Positions 1 through 7,696 of a DNA stretch of 46,735 nucleotides are shown here, piece by piece (positions within the stretch are counted from its first letter, which is position 1; the number at the start of each line of letters is the position of its first letter). Below the pieces are notes generated by a model. That model was not told where the DNA came from. It saw nothing but the letters and a program-made list of their open reading frames with translations, and did not search any database. Both the position numbers and the translations under genes were made by a program. Source of the DNA: Desulfobacterales bacterium. Lineage in GTDB: Bacteria > Desulfobacterota > Desulfobacteria > Desulfobacterales > C00003060. The stretch spans positions 1 to 46,735 of the forward strand of contig JABXJX010000007.1 in NCBI GenBank assembly GCA_013375375.1, written 5' to 3'.

Positions 1-368
1 TCGTCGATAAGCTGCCGGTTGTTTTTCACAGCATTGCCGGTAACCAAGACAACATTACACCCACAACGGATCAAGTGTCTGCCCAGCGGCTTGTGATAAT
101 TGCCGGTAGGCTCCAGGCCGAAAACGATTTTGCTAAGGCCATTTCGAGCTTTGACAGCTTCAACCTGAGTCAGCAATTTGGAAAAACCATCTATAGTGTT
201 TTCAAAAATCAGTCTTCTGAGAACCGATTTGCCGGTGGGCGTGCCCATAAAGGCATGATGCTTGTCCTTGGCAACGTCTATGCCTACAATCAAATACTCA
301 TGAGAACCTCGGATTTCGCTGATAATTTGACAAAACTGCTCCCGTCTGATACTGTCTTCAACGTTCAT
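1..368 (-). CDS. IS110-family transposase, N-terminal part (cut by window edge)
   Basis: This reading frame is absent from the ORF track because it runs off the left edge; I translated it by hand from the ATG at 368. It begins MNVEDSIRREQF and has the two hallmarks of the IS110 DEDD (RuvC-like) domain: GIDVAKDKHHAF near residues 29-40, with the first acidic residue D31, and GLEPTGNYH near residues 84-92, with E86. A good ribosome binding site (AAAGGAGGTTGCC) precedes the start. About 122 codons are present out of roughly 300-400 usual for the family, so the Tnp20 C-terminal domain lies outside the window. IS110 enzymes move DNA by recombination without terminal inverted repeats, and several target integron attC sites, which fits the cassette array on its right. 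ORF 75..452 on the other strand is its shadow. Confidence 0.93.
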   Translation of the reverse strand, partial: MNVEDSIRREQFCQIISEIRGSHEYLIVGIDVAKDKHHAFMGTPTGKSVLRRLIFENTIDGFSKLLTQVEAVKARNGLSKIVFGLEPTGNYHKPLGRHLIRCGCNVVLVTGNAVKNNRQLID

Positions 369-586
369 GGCAACCTCCTTTTGGCATGTCTAAGGGTTTG
401 TAATTGGGGTAACCCTATGCTATCTGGAGGTTGTTTTTTTACAAGGCGATAATATTTTTTCTTTTGACTACCCTTGGGGGTGTATACTGTAGTTGTTTTA
501 CTATATAACGTTCATAAATATATAAATAACTTTATATTCGAATTGGATAGTTATTTATGTACGTCCCTGTTGTCCCGCTACATCAA
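369..586. other. Non-coding stretch upstream of the IS110 gene
   Basis: No gene is seen between the transposase start and the first cassette. The part nearest the transposase should be the 5' non-coding end of the element, the place where IS110-group elements encode their bridge RNA. A small hairpin is possible (AGGGTT at 393-398 with AACCCT at 411-416). The rest is AT-rich. The exact element boundary cannot be placed because IS110 elements lack terminal inverted repeats. Assignment as a bridge-RNA region is inference from family knowledge only. Confidence 0.35.
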
Positions 587-593
587 AGTTAGG
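574..593 (+). other. Integron recombination half-site (attI-like or right half of an attC)
   Basis: The sequence CATCAAAGTTAGGAAGC just before the first cassette gene contains GTTAGGA, one base from the GTTRRRY core of integron recombination sites, in the orientation expected at the 5' edge of a cassette. The AGGA of this core also acts as the ribosome binding site for the gene at 601. No matching left half is visible, so it could be the end of an attI site or an attC disrupted by the IS110 element. Confidence 0.4.
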
Positions 594-600
594 AAGCAAA

Positions 601-1065
601 ATGGAAACAAGAGAATTCAAGAAAAGGATTGCGGCGATATACGATATAGCTAACGAACTTGGTCGAGAGTTCAATATCACTAAATGTACGCCAGATGGAC
701 ACCTGCTTGGTGCTATTGGGCAGATCGCAGCCAAAATCGCCTTTGGGCTTAAATTTGGTTCTGACATGGAGGAACATAACTGTACTTGGTCTGGCGGTAA
801 AAGGAATCTGGATATCCAGGTGAGGTGCACTGGGAGAGGTTCGGTAGCGATACGAAAAGAACCGAAATATCTCATTGCGTTGGAAATTTCAGAAACTGGT
901 AAGATTTATCTTCTCTACAATGGGCCAGGGGAATACGTCTGGGAAAGAATTAAGCATCAAAGGCAAGACCAAAAGTATGCCTCAAAGAATCAACTAAAGG
1001 ATGCTCAAACGGAAGTTAGCCCTAAATCGCAGATCCCAATCAAGCAAAACTTGTTTGATTCCTAA
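601..1065 (+). CDS. Cassette gene 1: DUF6998-like protein
   Basis: This 154-residue protein has the pattern I associate with DUF6998: TPDGHLLGAIG near residues 30-40, LDIQVR near 70-75 and LLYNGPGEYVW near 104-114. The family is thought to have a restriction-endonuclease-like fold. If so, the usual acidic residue after GSIG is a glutamine here (GAIGQ) and the usual lysine of the D-x-Q-x-K strand is an arginine (R75), so the copy may be catalytically altered. That is inference. The start has a ribosome binding site (AGGAAGCAAA) formed by the recombination core. The stop codon lies inside the downstream attC, typical of an integron cassette. No function is known to me. Confidence 0.75.
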   Translation: METREFKKRIAAIYDIANELGREFNITKCTPDGHLLGAIGQIAAKIAFGLKFGSDMEEHNCTWSGGKRNLDIQVRCTGRGSVAIRKEPKYLIALEISETGKIYLLYNGPGEYVWERIKHQRQDQKYASKNQLKDAQTEVSPKSQIPIKQNLFDS

Positions 1066-1132
1066 CATCTCGCTGGAGAGGGATGCGCATTTCGCTAGCG
1101 CTTTATGCGCACCCCTCAGCTCAGCGTTAGCA
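1059..1132 (+). repeat. attC site of cassette 1
   Basis: Imperfect palindrome running from CCTAAC (containing the stop of the upstream gene) to GCGTTAGCA. The arms pair through TAAC, GCTG, GAG(A)GGG and ATGCGCAT with extra unpaired bases on one arm, the architecture of an integron attC hairpin. The right core GTTAGCA deviates from GTTRRRY at two positions, so this site is less canonical than the others. Confidence 0.65.
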
Positions 1133-1186
1133 TCTTACTGCTCCATATATAAGGGGTGTATTTAAATAGCATTTTGGAATTGTATT

Positions 1187-2407
1187 ATGGAAAGCCAACC
1201 AACTTGGGTAAAGGTTGCTCAAAATGGAGCTATAGGAGAGGCAAGAACCAGATCTTTTTTGCTGGATCGTTTCTGGATATTAGAAAGGTCTATTGATATT
1301 CATGGTGCTGACTTTATAATCCAAAGGAGACTTACGAACAGGAATATATTGGACAGAAATGCACCCAAATTGGGAGTTGTTCAGGCTAAATTTATTAGTA
1401 CAAGTAGCACCTCACATTACATACACTGCGAATATGTCGTTGATAAACAAGGTCTCCCTAGAGATGAATTTTTTTTGATTATTCATACAGGAAACGAAGA
1501 AAACCCGTTAATGTATTTTTTAACAGCTAAGGAAATTGACGAGCATTTTAAAAAGGTCATACATAACCGAGATGAAAAATTCCATATTTCTGGGAGAATA
1601 ATAAAGGATGATAGGTTTAAGGTGACATCACGGAGGGAAATTCTCGATAAAATTGAGACACAACTTATAAAAGCTGATTTTGCAAAAAACAGAGAATATC
1701 TCAGCTGGACATTAGCCTCATCTGAAATATCACTTGATGACATACTTCCAGAATTTAACATGCCAATTGATAATTACTGGGGTGACATCCCGGAAGCATT
1801 TTATGAAACTAAGAAAAATGCAGCTAAAGCATTAATAGAAGTAGAAAATGTGTGCTTTATCTTAAAAAGTATTGCTTCGGAAACTGATCCAATTAAAGCT
1901 GCTGAATATCTTGATGATTTTCGTTATTACTGTAGAGGAGGTTTGAATTGGTATATTTCACTACCAGATAATATTTACAATGAAGAATTTATTGATGTTA
2001 TTCAAAGGCACAAAGAGATAGTTCAGAAACTGAAAGATCACAATTTGCTTGATGAGTATCTCATATCGCAGAAACAAATTGAACATGATTTCATAGAGTT
2101 TCTATGCGATGAACTGCCATTTGATAGTAAATTGACTCACAAGGCTACCATTGTATTTGATAATGTATCTTTAAAGATTGAATCTATTAATAATAACCTA
2201 ATCGAAACGCCATCTAACAACAAAGAATATTCGGATAGAGTTCGGGTTCATCGAAATAAACTCGAATATTATTGGAAGCCACTCGGCATAACATACGGAA
2301 CTAAAAGATTTGATGAAGATTCAGAAGGAATAAAGAATAATTGTAAATATGTGAGTTCTGAATGTATGAGATACATCGTAAATAAATCTTTAGGTACAGA
2401 TTATTAA
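1187..2407 (+). CDS. Cassette gene 2: DUF4365-type PD-(D/E)XK-like protein
   Basis: This 406-residue protein opens with a pattern like DUF4365: GAIGEARTRSFL (E18), HGADFIIQ (D42) and VVQAKF (Q66, K68). The spacing E...D...QxK matches a PD-(D/E)XK nuclease core. The remaining ~330 residues are charged, AT-rich in codon use, and not recognised; no membrane segment or signal peptide is seen. DUF4365 domains occur in defence-type and mobile-element proteins, but no role is demonstrated here. It sits alone between two attC sites in the same orientation as its neighbours, so it is read as a cassette. Base composition is clearly lower in GC than the core genes further right, consistent with transfer. 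Confidence 0.8.
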   Translation: MESQPTWVKVAQNGAIGEARTRSFLLDRFWILERSIDIHGADFIIQRRLTNRNILDRNAPKLGVVQAKFISTSSTSHYIHCEYVVDKQGLPRDEFFLIIHTGNEENPLMYFLTAKEIDEHFKKVIHNRDEKFHISGRIIKDDRFKVTSRREILDKIETQLIKADFAKNREYLSWTLASSEISLDDILPEFNMPIDNYWGDIPEAFYETKKNAAKALIEVENVCFILKSIASETDPIKAAEYLDDFRYYCRGGLNWYISLPDNIYNEEFIDVIQRHKEIVQKLKDHNLLDEYLISQKQIEHDFIEFLCDELPFDSKLTHKATIVFDNVSLKIESINNNLIETPSNNKEYSDRVRVHRNKLEYYWKPLGITYGTKRFDEDSEGIKNNCKYVSSECMRYIVNKSLGTDY

Positions 2408-2440
2408 ATGGTGAATGCAAATGTAATGTAATAAGAAATA

Positions 2441-2503
2441 TGCTAACAAAAGCTTTGAGAGGGACGCGCAAAAAGCACGCGCCTCTCAAGCTTGCCGTTA
2501 GGC
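2441..2503 (+). repeat. attC site of cassette 2
   Basis: The clearest attC in the array. It starts at TGCTAAC and ends at a perfect GTTAGGC core (2497-2503). The arms AGCTTTGAGAGGGACGCGC and GCGCCTCTCAAGCTT pair almost completely, with single unpaired bases on one side and a short A-rich loop. Length is 63 bp, within the normal attC range. Confidence 0.85.
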
Positions 2504-2526
2504 AACCAAAATAAGAGACTAAGAGA

Positions 2527-3135
2527 ATGAAAATGACGAGCAATTTGTTTTTAGAATTAATGACCCTACTTATACAAGTTGTGGTTCTCTTCACCCTTAT
2601 TGTTACAGCATATTACGTTATAAAGTATTGGGAAGAAACCCAGGCTATGAAAAAGGAGATGATAATCCAAAATAAACTCAGCTCTCTTACGTTAAAATCA
2701 GCTCTCTTGCCTGTTCTTGATGTTCAATTTGAAAGGGTAAAAGCTGAACCGGAAATGGCTCAATTTGAAACACAGTTTGCCTATGATATTTTTATTGAAA
2801 ACAAAGGGAATGGTCCTGCTTTTAATGTTTTTGTACAGAGATTGATAGTACCTGGTGAAAACAAACAAAAACAGGCAGTCAGACAAACATCCCGGGGCAA
2901 GCTAAGCCAGTTTACGAAACCAATACATATGATTGGTCGCGGGGAGAAGGTAAAGATACACAGGGAACAGTCTGACTCTTACGAATACGTTAGAATCATA
3001 GTTTCTTACAGGGACCACTTTAGAGATTTGCATAAGAGTACTTTTGAGGGGGATCGAGACGGGCTTAAATTGAAAGAGTATCCTGTTTTAGAAGATTATC
3101 AAAAGATAGTAAATAAAATCACAGATGCCCCTTAA
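2527..3135 (+). CDS. Cassette gene 3: membrane-anchored hypothetical protein
   Basis: This 202-residue protein has one hydrophobic segment near residues 9-31 (FLELMTLLIQVVVLFTLIV) followed by a charged, helical stretch (KYWEETQAMKKEM) and a predicted soluble domain. The arrangement suggests a single-pass anchored protein with the bulk in the cytoplasm or the periplasm; topology cannot be settled. It begins 23 bp after the GTTAGGC core of the preceding attC, as expected for a cassette. I do not recognise the family; similar short proteins with an N-terminal helix followed by a W-E-E-T motif are annotated as hypothetical. Confidence 0.72.
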   Translation: MKMTSNLFLELMTLLIQVVVLFTLIVTAYYVIKYWEETQAMKKEMIIQNKLSSLTLKSALLPVLDVQFERVKAEPEMAQFETQFAYDIFIENKGNGPAFNVFVQRLIVPGENKQKQAVRQTSRGKLSQFTKPIHMIGRGEKVKIHREQSDSYEYVRIIVSYRDHFRDLHKSTFEGDRDGLKLKEYPVLEDYQKIVNKITDAP

Positions 3136-3180
3136 TACTGTTTCTTTAGTATTGATTTAAGTCGACTCGCAGTTCGATTT

Positions 3181-3510
3181 TGCCTAACAACGGGGTGAAG
3201 ATTGACCGGGAAGGAGCAAAAATAGGGGATGGGACGGGAAGGGGGACGTTCGTTCCGAGCGTTCTTGACGGGAAAGTGGAAGAGGGCGTTCGTGCAGAGC
3301 GTGCGCAGGGCGTGCTGATTAGGACCAGGTCGCTTGTGTGTTGCAGGAAATATTTCATGGTGCTAAGAGTCTGAGACAGACGCTATGGCCAAAAAGGATT
3401 TTAGGCACGTTCGGAACGAACGTCCCCTATGAGACGGCGTTATGGTAACTGATCGAAATATTAGAATGGATTTCGGAGAATCAAGCATAAGCAAATATCA
3501 AAGGTTAGGC
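3181..3510 (+). other. Disrupted cassette junction with attC core fragments
   Basis: A perfect left core GCCTAAC lies at 3182-3188 and a perfect right core GTTAGGC at 3504-3510, with a further GGCGTTATGG at 3435-3444. Between them sits a 209-bp repeat element. The inner arms no longer pair convincingly, so this is read as the remains of the attC of cassette 3, split by the element and possibly partly deleted. Whether the two cores once belonged to one site is uncertain. Confidence 0.4.
3222..3430. repeat. Dispersed repeat element, copy 1 (most complete)
   Basis: This copy is bounded by near-perfect inverted repeats: GGGGACGTTCGTTCCGAGCGT at 3242-3262 and its complement at 3407-3427, 20 of 21 matching, with ATAGGGG and CCCCTAT outside. 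The interior carries a segment (TGCTGATTAGGACCA...GTGTGTTGCAGGAAAT) found again at about 4986-5110 and 8444-8592. No transposase is encoded. It behaves like a MITE or REP-type element. Short open frames in it (3146..3358, 3180..3374) are not credible genes. Confidence 0.8.
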
Positions 3511-3528
3511 TGATTCTGAGGCAAGCCC

Positions 3529-4269
3529 ATGTCCAAAATATACCAACAGCTTACTGACTACATAAATTGGTGTTTTACTATCACGGTTGCACTAGCTCTG
3601 TTCCTATTATCTCGCCAAGAGCTAACAAAACTGTACAAAACCGACTCAATGGCTGCACTAGTAAGTGCTATCCTTCTAATCGTCACTGTTGGCAGATTCT
3701 TTCTTTATCTTCATGCGGTAAGAAAGGAGATAGATTTATTTGACGTATCCTTCAAAACGGAGCGGGTGAATCGCCTTCACGGCCCAGTTCTACCAATAGG
3801 AATAGCATTGTCTTTGACATTTGCGGTTTTGATTGCCTATTCCACAAACATTCTAATTTATTCAATTGTTGCTCTGCTTTTCTCTGTATTTGACATTTAC
3901 GGACCAGCCACTGTCAATCGTAATCTCGGAATCCAAATATTGGGCAAACAGTTTGGCGATACTAAATCGGAACAAGGAGCAAAGATTCTATTCAATTATT
4001 ACTTTGTTAAGCCTATTTTACTCCGTGTAGCAATATTGCTCGTTATGGGATGCTTTGCGCTTATCCTCGCTACTTGTTGGCATTTCACCCATGATGCTGC
4101 TTACCAATATTCAGCATATTTAACATGGATATTTTCTATTATTGTTGGGGAAATAGCAATCTATCGATGGCGGGCTGAAAGAGATGAGGCTCTGAATTCA
4201 CTTGAAAATAATATTGAGAATAACAAAGGTGAAGGTCAGCCTAACAAGGCAAATGCAGCCGACAGCTGA
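3529..4269 (+). CDS. Cassette gene 4: multi-pass membrane protein, unknown
   Basis: This 246-residue protein has about six hydrophobic segments (roughly residues 12-30, 40-62, 82-104, 106-124, 158-180 and 195-212) and short charged connecting loops, ending in a hydrophilic N-rich tail. I recognise no family motif. The last ten codons and the stop lie inside the downstream attC, a common result of cassette end formation. It starts 18 bp after a GTTAGGC core. Upstream there is no strong ribosome binding site (AGGCAAGCCC is the best). Function unknown; integral inner-membrane protein by composition. Confidence 0.72.
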   Translation: MSKIYQQLTDYINWCFTITVALALFLLSRQELTKLYKTDSMAALVSAILLIVTVGRFFLYLHAVRKEIDLFDVSFKTERVNRLHGPVLPIGIALSLTFAVLIAYSTNILIYSIVALLFSVFDIYGPATVNRNLGIQILGKQFGDTKSEQGAKILFNYYFVKPILLRVAILLVMGCFALILATCWHFTHDAAYQYSAYLTWIFSIIVGEIAIYRWRAERDEALNSLENNIENNKGEGQPNKANAADS

Positions 4270-4297
4270 TAGCTGCGACTGATTTGCGTCGTTAGAA
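4239..4297 (+). repeat. attC site of cassette 4
   Basis: Starts at a perfect GCCTAAC (4239-4245) and ends at GTTAGAA (4291-4297), one base off GTTRRRY. The arms pair through CTAAC, GCAAAT, CAG, CG and CAGCT with a three-base loop and single extrahelical bases on the left arm. Its 59-bp length and asymmetry are typical of attC. The stop of the upstream gene is inside it. Confidence 0.82.
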
Positions 4298-4313
4298 GGG
4301 AGAGGGATCTATA

Positions 4314-4964
4314 ATGAAGAAAAAACATTTATTATTAATATCCTCTATGATTTTTGCTCTTTCTTTCGTGGTTGGATGCGGACCTTCATACGAAGAAAAA
4401 CAAGCCAAGAAAGAACAAGAAAGAAAAGAGATTGTCGAAAAACAGCGGCAAAAAGAAAAACAATTATTATCACATATAATTGGCAAGTATGAAATTTCTC
4501 ATTTCCCGCCGGAAGAGTTCAAAGATTATCTTTACACATACGAGCTTCAAAAATATTTTGCTAATCAATCAAATGAGCATATTGCTTTTAAAGGATATTT
4601 AGAAGATTTAGAGCAAACAGATAACAACATTTTTATTGAGTTTTCTTGTGTCATAAGCAATGAATTTTTTATTAACCCCGCCGTAATAGCATTTCGTTTA
4701 CAAATTACGGAAAAACAAGCAAGCAATTTCCTTAATAAAGAAAGATCTGATTCTTTAGATAGACTATTGGGCTTTTTTCGCGACCCAGACTACTTAGTGG
4801 TGGCTAAAGTCAAAAACATTTCCAAGATACGTAAATATGAGATATCTGGCTCTCCTATTGGAGAAGATGAGGTTGAGATAGACATAGAAACACCATCAAA
4901 ATTCATTGCTACAGGTGTCCTCATTGATGCCGTTGAAATACCCAGGCAAAAAAAGGGGACGTAG
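4314..4964 (+). CDS. Cassette gene 5: putative lipoprotein
   Basis: This 216-residue protein has a classic lipoprotein signal: MKKKH, a hydrophobic core and FVVGC, so C22 would be lipidated. A strongly charged coiled-coil-like stretch (EEKQAKKEQERKEIVEKQRQ) follows at about 27-50. The rest is unrecognised. The start is 16 bp after the preceding attC core and has GGGAGAGGG as ribosome binding site. The last codons (KKGT and the TAG) resemble the edge of the dispersed repeat that begins just downstream, so the original C-terminus and attC may have been lost. Probably a membrane-attached periplasmic protein; function unknown. Confidence 0.75.
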   Translation: MKKKHLLLISSMIFALSFVVGCGPSYEEKQAKKEQERKEIVEKQRQKEKQLLSHIIGKYEISHFPPEEFKDYLYTYELQKYFANQSNEHIAFKGYLEDLEQTDNNIFIEFSCVISNEFFINPAVIAFRLQITEKQASNFLNKERSDSLDRLLGFFRDPDYLVVAKVKNISKIRKYEISGSPIGEDEVEIDIETPSKFIATGVLIDAVEIPRQKKGT

Positions 4965-4985
4965 TTCGGTTATTGAAGTCAAGAG

Positions 4986-5110
4986 ATAGGGGACGTTCGT
5001 TCCGAGCGTTCTTGACAGGAAAGTGGAAGGGGGCCATTTGTGCAGAGCGTGCACAGGGCTTGCTGATTAGGACCAAGTCGCTTGTGTGTTGTAGGAAATG
5101 TTTCATGGTG
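4986..5110. repeat. Dispersed repeat element, copy 2
   Basis: Starts with ATAGGGGACGTTCGTTCCGA as in copy 1 and stays closely similar to it through TTTCATGGTG. The right-hand inverted repeat is missing, so the copy is truncated. It marks the border between the cassette array and the minus-strand ParA block. The minus-strand frame 4921..5133 shares the start of a peptide with the frame in copy 1, but this comes from DNA similarity, not from a gene. Confidence 0.78.
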
Positions 5111-5154
5111 TTTCCTTTGGGATCATGCCACAAGTTTCAGGGGAGGCTATCTCT

Positions 5155-5733
5155 TTAGGTCAAATAGCACTCTTTTAACCGGTTAAATTCACTTAATTCT
5201 TCAGACGAGATTTCGGTGGTTGGTGGCGCCTCTTTTTGCTTTACCTCTTTTCGCGGCATATCTTGGGCAAGGTTCTCGGGGGTTACCTGTTGAAAATATA
5301 TTGCTGGTTCATCAAGGTCTTCAACTTGCAAGATGTTGTACTTAACAAGGTGAACTCTTAACTTGTTGGTCAAGTTATCTATCACGTGACAGATTGCGGG
5401 GGAAAAATCGTCAGAGAAAAGATACATGCCAAGTCCACAGTCGTCCTTGAAAAAAAACTCACTGACTGTGATAAATTCCTTAAGCCAAAAATAATATGAA
5501 ATTGACGAGATGAGGAACTTCTCACGGTCCTCTTTATAATTCAGCCTGGCGACGGTCAGATTGGTTTTGGCTTTATTGATAAATGAGAAGTCTGAGGACC
5601 CGAACTTGGGAGAATGGACGTTGTCTATGTGAACAACATCTTCATTGGAATGCATTAAGAAATTCTTGGCTGCATACACCACTTCTCTTCTAGGAATGGC
5701 CATGGTAACAGCCTCGTAAATTGCCTTCACCAT
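5155..5733 (-). CDS. Hypothetical protein of the ParA/glycogen-binding operon
   Basis: This 192-residue protein is the last gene of a minus-strand run and overlaps the end of the preceding gene by seven bases, so it is probably translationally coupled to it. It has no signal peptide or membrane segment. An alternating hydrophobic/charged pattern (KFLISSISYYFWLKEFITVSEFFF near 72-95) suggests a compact cytoplasmic domain, followed by an acidic, proline-containing tail. I do not recognise the family. Context suggests work with the two ATPase-like proteins upstream; that is inference. Confidence 0.7.
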   Translation of the reverse strand: MVKAIYEAVTMAIPRREVVYAAKNFLMHSNEDVVHIDNVHSPKFGSSDFSFINKAKTNLTVARLNYKEDREKFLISSISYYFWLKEFITVSEFFFKDDCGLGMYLFSDDFSPAICHVIDNLTNKLRVHLVKYNILQVEDLDEPAIYFQQVTPENLAQDMPRKEVKQKEAPPTTEISSEELSEFNRLKECYLT

Positions 5734-6599
5734 TGCTGCCGCCTTTTCAGGTCAATATGTTTTTTTGAGGTCAGGCTGTCCGCCAGTTTTCTTATTGATT
5801 GAGAAACGGGGGAGTCTTCTGTCTCCGGAAGGGAAGGGGGTTGGGGAAATGTTGACCAGGATAAATCAGTTTCTTTGTAAATGGTCCCCATAAAACGAAC
5901 CTTGCATGAGAGAAACTTGTCCGCCATCGCCGCCATTACGCTAAAAGCCGCTTCACCCTTTTGGGAATGACGTTCTTCCATTACCAAGAGACCGATCTTT
6001 CCACCAGGCATACCTCGTGAGATTTGTTTGACCAACAAATATGAGTTTAATAGCTCTTCTGAATGAACAGTCGTGGAAACTATGAAAAAGGGGTTCACAA
6101 GGGGAAGTGTCTCCCGAGATCCGATAATGTCAGAGGAGACGTTTATGATAAGAAAGTCGGATTTACTACTTAGCCTGTGTAGAATTGCCAAGAAATCGGC
6201 AGAATCAAGGCCTTTCTCCCAAAAAATGGCGTTCACGTTTTCGTAGCCACCAAAGAGAAAAAACGTGTATGGCAGTCTGGTAGTAGTCTCGATTAGCCCA
6301 ACGGAAAAATTTCTTCTTGCCAATTCCAGGGCCAGGTTGCAAGCAAGACAAGACTGCACTGCAATAAGGCTGTTTGAAGAAAGAAGCAAGCATAAATTGC
6401 CTTTGACTGGTGCGGCGAAAACCGCTTCTTCGAGTCCTTCCTTCAACGCGACGTCACCGGGCAGAGGACCAATTTTACCGACATCGGCCCGGACCTCTTT
6501 TCCCGTTGGCTCACTTGCTTGGTCTAAGGGACCCCGGCCGGACAGGAAAAAATGAGATACTTTGTCTAAGCTCCTCCCGTGGGTTCTTTTATGTTCCAT
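5727..6599 (-). CDS. ParA/MinD-like protein lacking a recognisable P-loop
   Basis: About 290 residues. After a ~60-residue polar N-terminus the sequence follows a MinD/ParA fold pattern: a strand and loop (LCLLLSSNSLIAVQSCLACNLALELAR) where the deviant Walker A KGGxGKT should be, then a second strand (FSVGLIETT), a DFLIINVSSD strand where the switch-II aspartate motif should be, and KIGLLVMEE where the base-binding segment normally sits. The key lysines of the P-loop are absent, so it is likely a non-hydrolysing pseudo-ATPase; this is inference. It lies directly behind the intact ParA gene (17 bp). The start could be TTG at 6608 or ATG at 6599; neither has a good ribosome binding site. Confidence 0.75.
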   Translation of the reverse strand: MEHKRTHGRSLDKVSHFFLSGRGPLDQASEPTGKEVRADVGKIGPLPGDVALKEGLEEAVFAAPVKGNLCLLLSSNSLIAVQSCLACNLALELARRNFSVGLIETTTRLPYTFFLFGGYENVNAIFWEKGLDSADFLAILHRLSSKSDFLIINVSSDIIGSRETLPLVNPFFIVSTTVHSEELLNSYLLVKQISRGMPGGKIGLLVMEERHSQKGEAAFSVMAAMADKFLSCKVRFMGTIYKETDLSWSTFPQPPSLPETEDSPVSQSIRKLADSLTSKKHIDLKRRQQW

Positions 6600-6616
6600 T
6601 CCAGACAAATTAACAT

Positions 6617-7696
6617 TTAGATATTGATAACAGAATTTGTATGTCCTGTAGGATCGTTAACTACTTTATCGTTTTCCGGATCAGTAATCCACCAACCGTC
6701 AATCAGGTATTTATATTGGTAGGCACCCGGCTTGAGCGGGATGATCTTTTGCCACGTTGGCTTGCTCATGGGATCACATAAATCAAGGGCCTCGGGAATC
6801 CAGTTGTTGAAATCGCCGGCAATCTGTACCGCGGCGGTCTCAGGGGCTTCTAATGTGAATACGATTTTCCGTTCAACCGGTTCCGTAGACGACTTATCAT
6901 CTGTAAAGAGAGACTCATGGCCCCGGATTTCAGCATCCATTTCAGCCTCTTCGTCTATGATTTCCTCCGTCAGATTTTGATAATCTCGGAAGGCCGCGCA
7001 CTGCTTGTCGTATTCAGCAATGGGCTTTCCGTGGATGGCAGCTTCTCTCAATCGGGTGCATGTATGGATAACGGTCTTAAAGCACTTTTCAGGAAATTCT
7101 GCCCTCAACGTCTCCATCACCCCTCTACAGAAGTTGGTCCTGAGATCAATGTTTGTGGCCAGAATCTTGATGGAGAGCCGGTGTTCCACCTTCTCTTCGA
7201 TTATCCGGATGGTATCTATCAGCTTCCTTAGCCCGTGGAGAGAAAAGAAACTGGAGTCAACAGGAATAATCACCTCCCTGGACGCCATCAAACCATTAAA
7301 AGTTAAAAGACCTATGCTGGGAGGACTGTCAATGATGAGATAGTCGTAATTGTTTTCAATGTGCTCAAGGTTTTGCACAAGCCTATATTCCCGCCCAGGG
7401 ACACCGGCCATGACCTGCTCAAAGGCGCTCAAGACCACATCACTGAAAACAGCGCTCAGGTTCTCCCTTAAGATTTGGATGGCTTTGCTTATTGGTATTT
7501 TCTCTGATAAGACTTCATAGATGGTTTTTTCTATCTCGTCAGGTTTTACCCCAAGCCCAAGTGCTGAATGCCCCTGGGGGTCCAGGTCGATCAGGAGTAC
7601 CTTCCTGCCTTCTCCTGCTAGACAACCGGCTAAATTTATCGCTGTTGTTGTTTTGCCGCAGCCGCCTTTTTGATTGACAAGCGCAATTTTTCTCAT
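6617..7696 (-). CDS. ParA-family ATPase fused to a C-terminal glycogen-binding (AMPK1/CBM48) domain
   Basis: 359 residues from the ATG at 7696, chosen because GGGAGGGAAGGGCT precedes it and MRKIALVNQK is the usual Soj/ParA beginning. The deviant Walker A KGGCGKTTT is at about 10-18, DLDPQGHSALGLG at about 38-50 and DSPPSIGLLTFNG near 120. This is a complete Soj-like ATPase domain of ~250 residues. After an acidic linker, the last ~85 residues (IVFTLEAPETAAVQIAGDFN, NNWIPEA, YQYKYLIDG, WITDP) form an AMPK-type glycogen-binding module. ParA ATPases position cargo on nucleoid or membrane. The fusion suggests that the cargo or signal is glycogen or another alpha-glucan, which is inference. Two co-directional genes follow closely and form an operon with it. 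Confidence 0.92.
   Translation of the reverse strand: MRKIALVNQKGGCGKTTTAINLAGCLAGEGRKVLLIDLDPQGHSALGLGVKPDEIEKTIYEVLSEKIPISKAIQILRENLSAVFSDVVLSAFEQVMAGVPGREYRLVQNLEHIENNYDYLIIDSPPSIGLLTFNGLMASREVIIPVDSSFFSLHGLRKLIDTIRIIEEKVEHRLSIKILATNIDLRTNFCRGVMETLRAEFPEKCFKTVIHTCTRLREAAIHGKPIAEYDKQCAAFRDYQNLTEEIIDEEAEMDAEIRGHESLFTDDKSSTEPVERKIVFTLEAPETAAVQIAGDFNNWIPEALDLCDPMSKPTWQKIIPLKPGAYQYKYLIDGWWITDPENDKVVNDPTGHTNSVINI

Noticed and set aside
75-452. Plus-strand ORF of 125 residues at the left edge
   Set aside because: It is the antisense shadow of the IS110 transposase, whose motifs, start and ribosome binding site are on the minus strand.
3146-5133. Similar minus-strand peptides (MKYFLQHTSDLVLIS / MKHFLQHTSDLVLIS) in repeat copies 1 and 2
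   Set aside because: The similarity follows the DNA repeat. The frames diverge after a shared start, copy 3 has lost the ATG, and there is no ribosome binding site.
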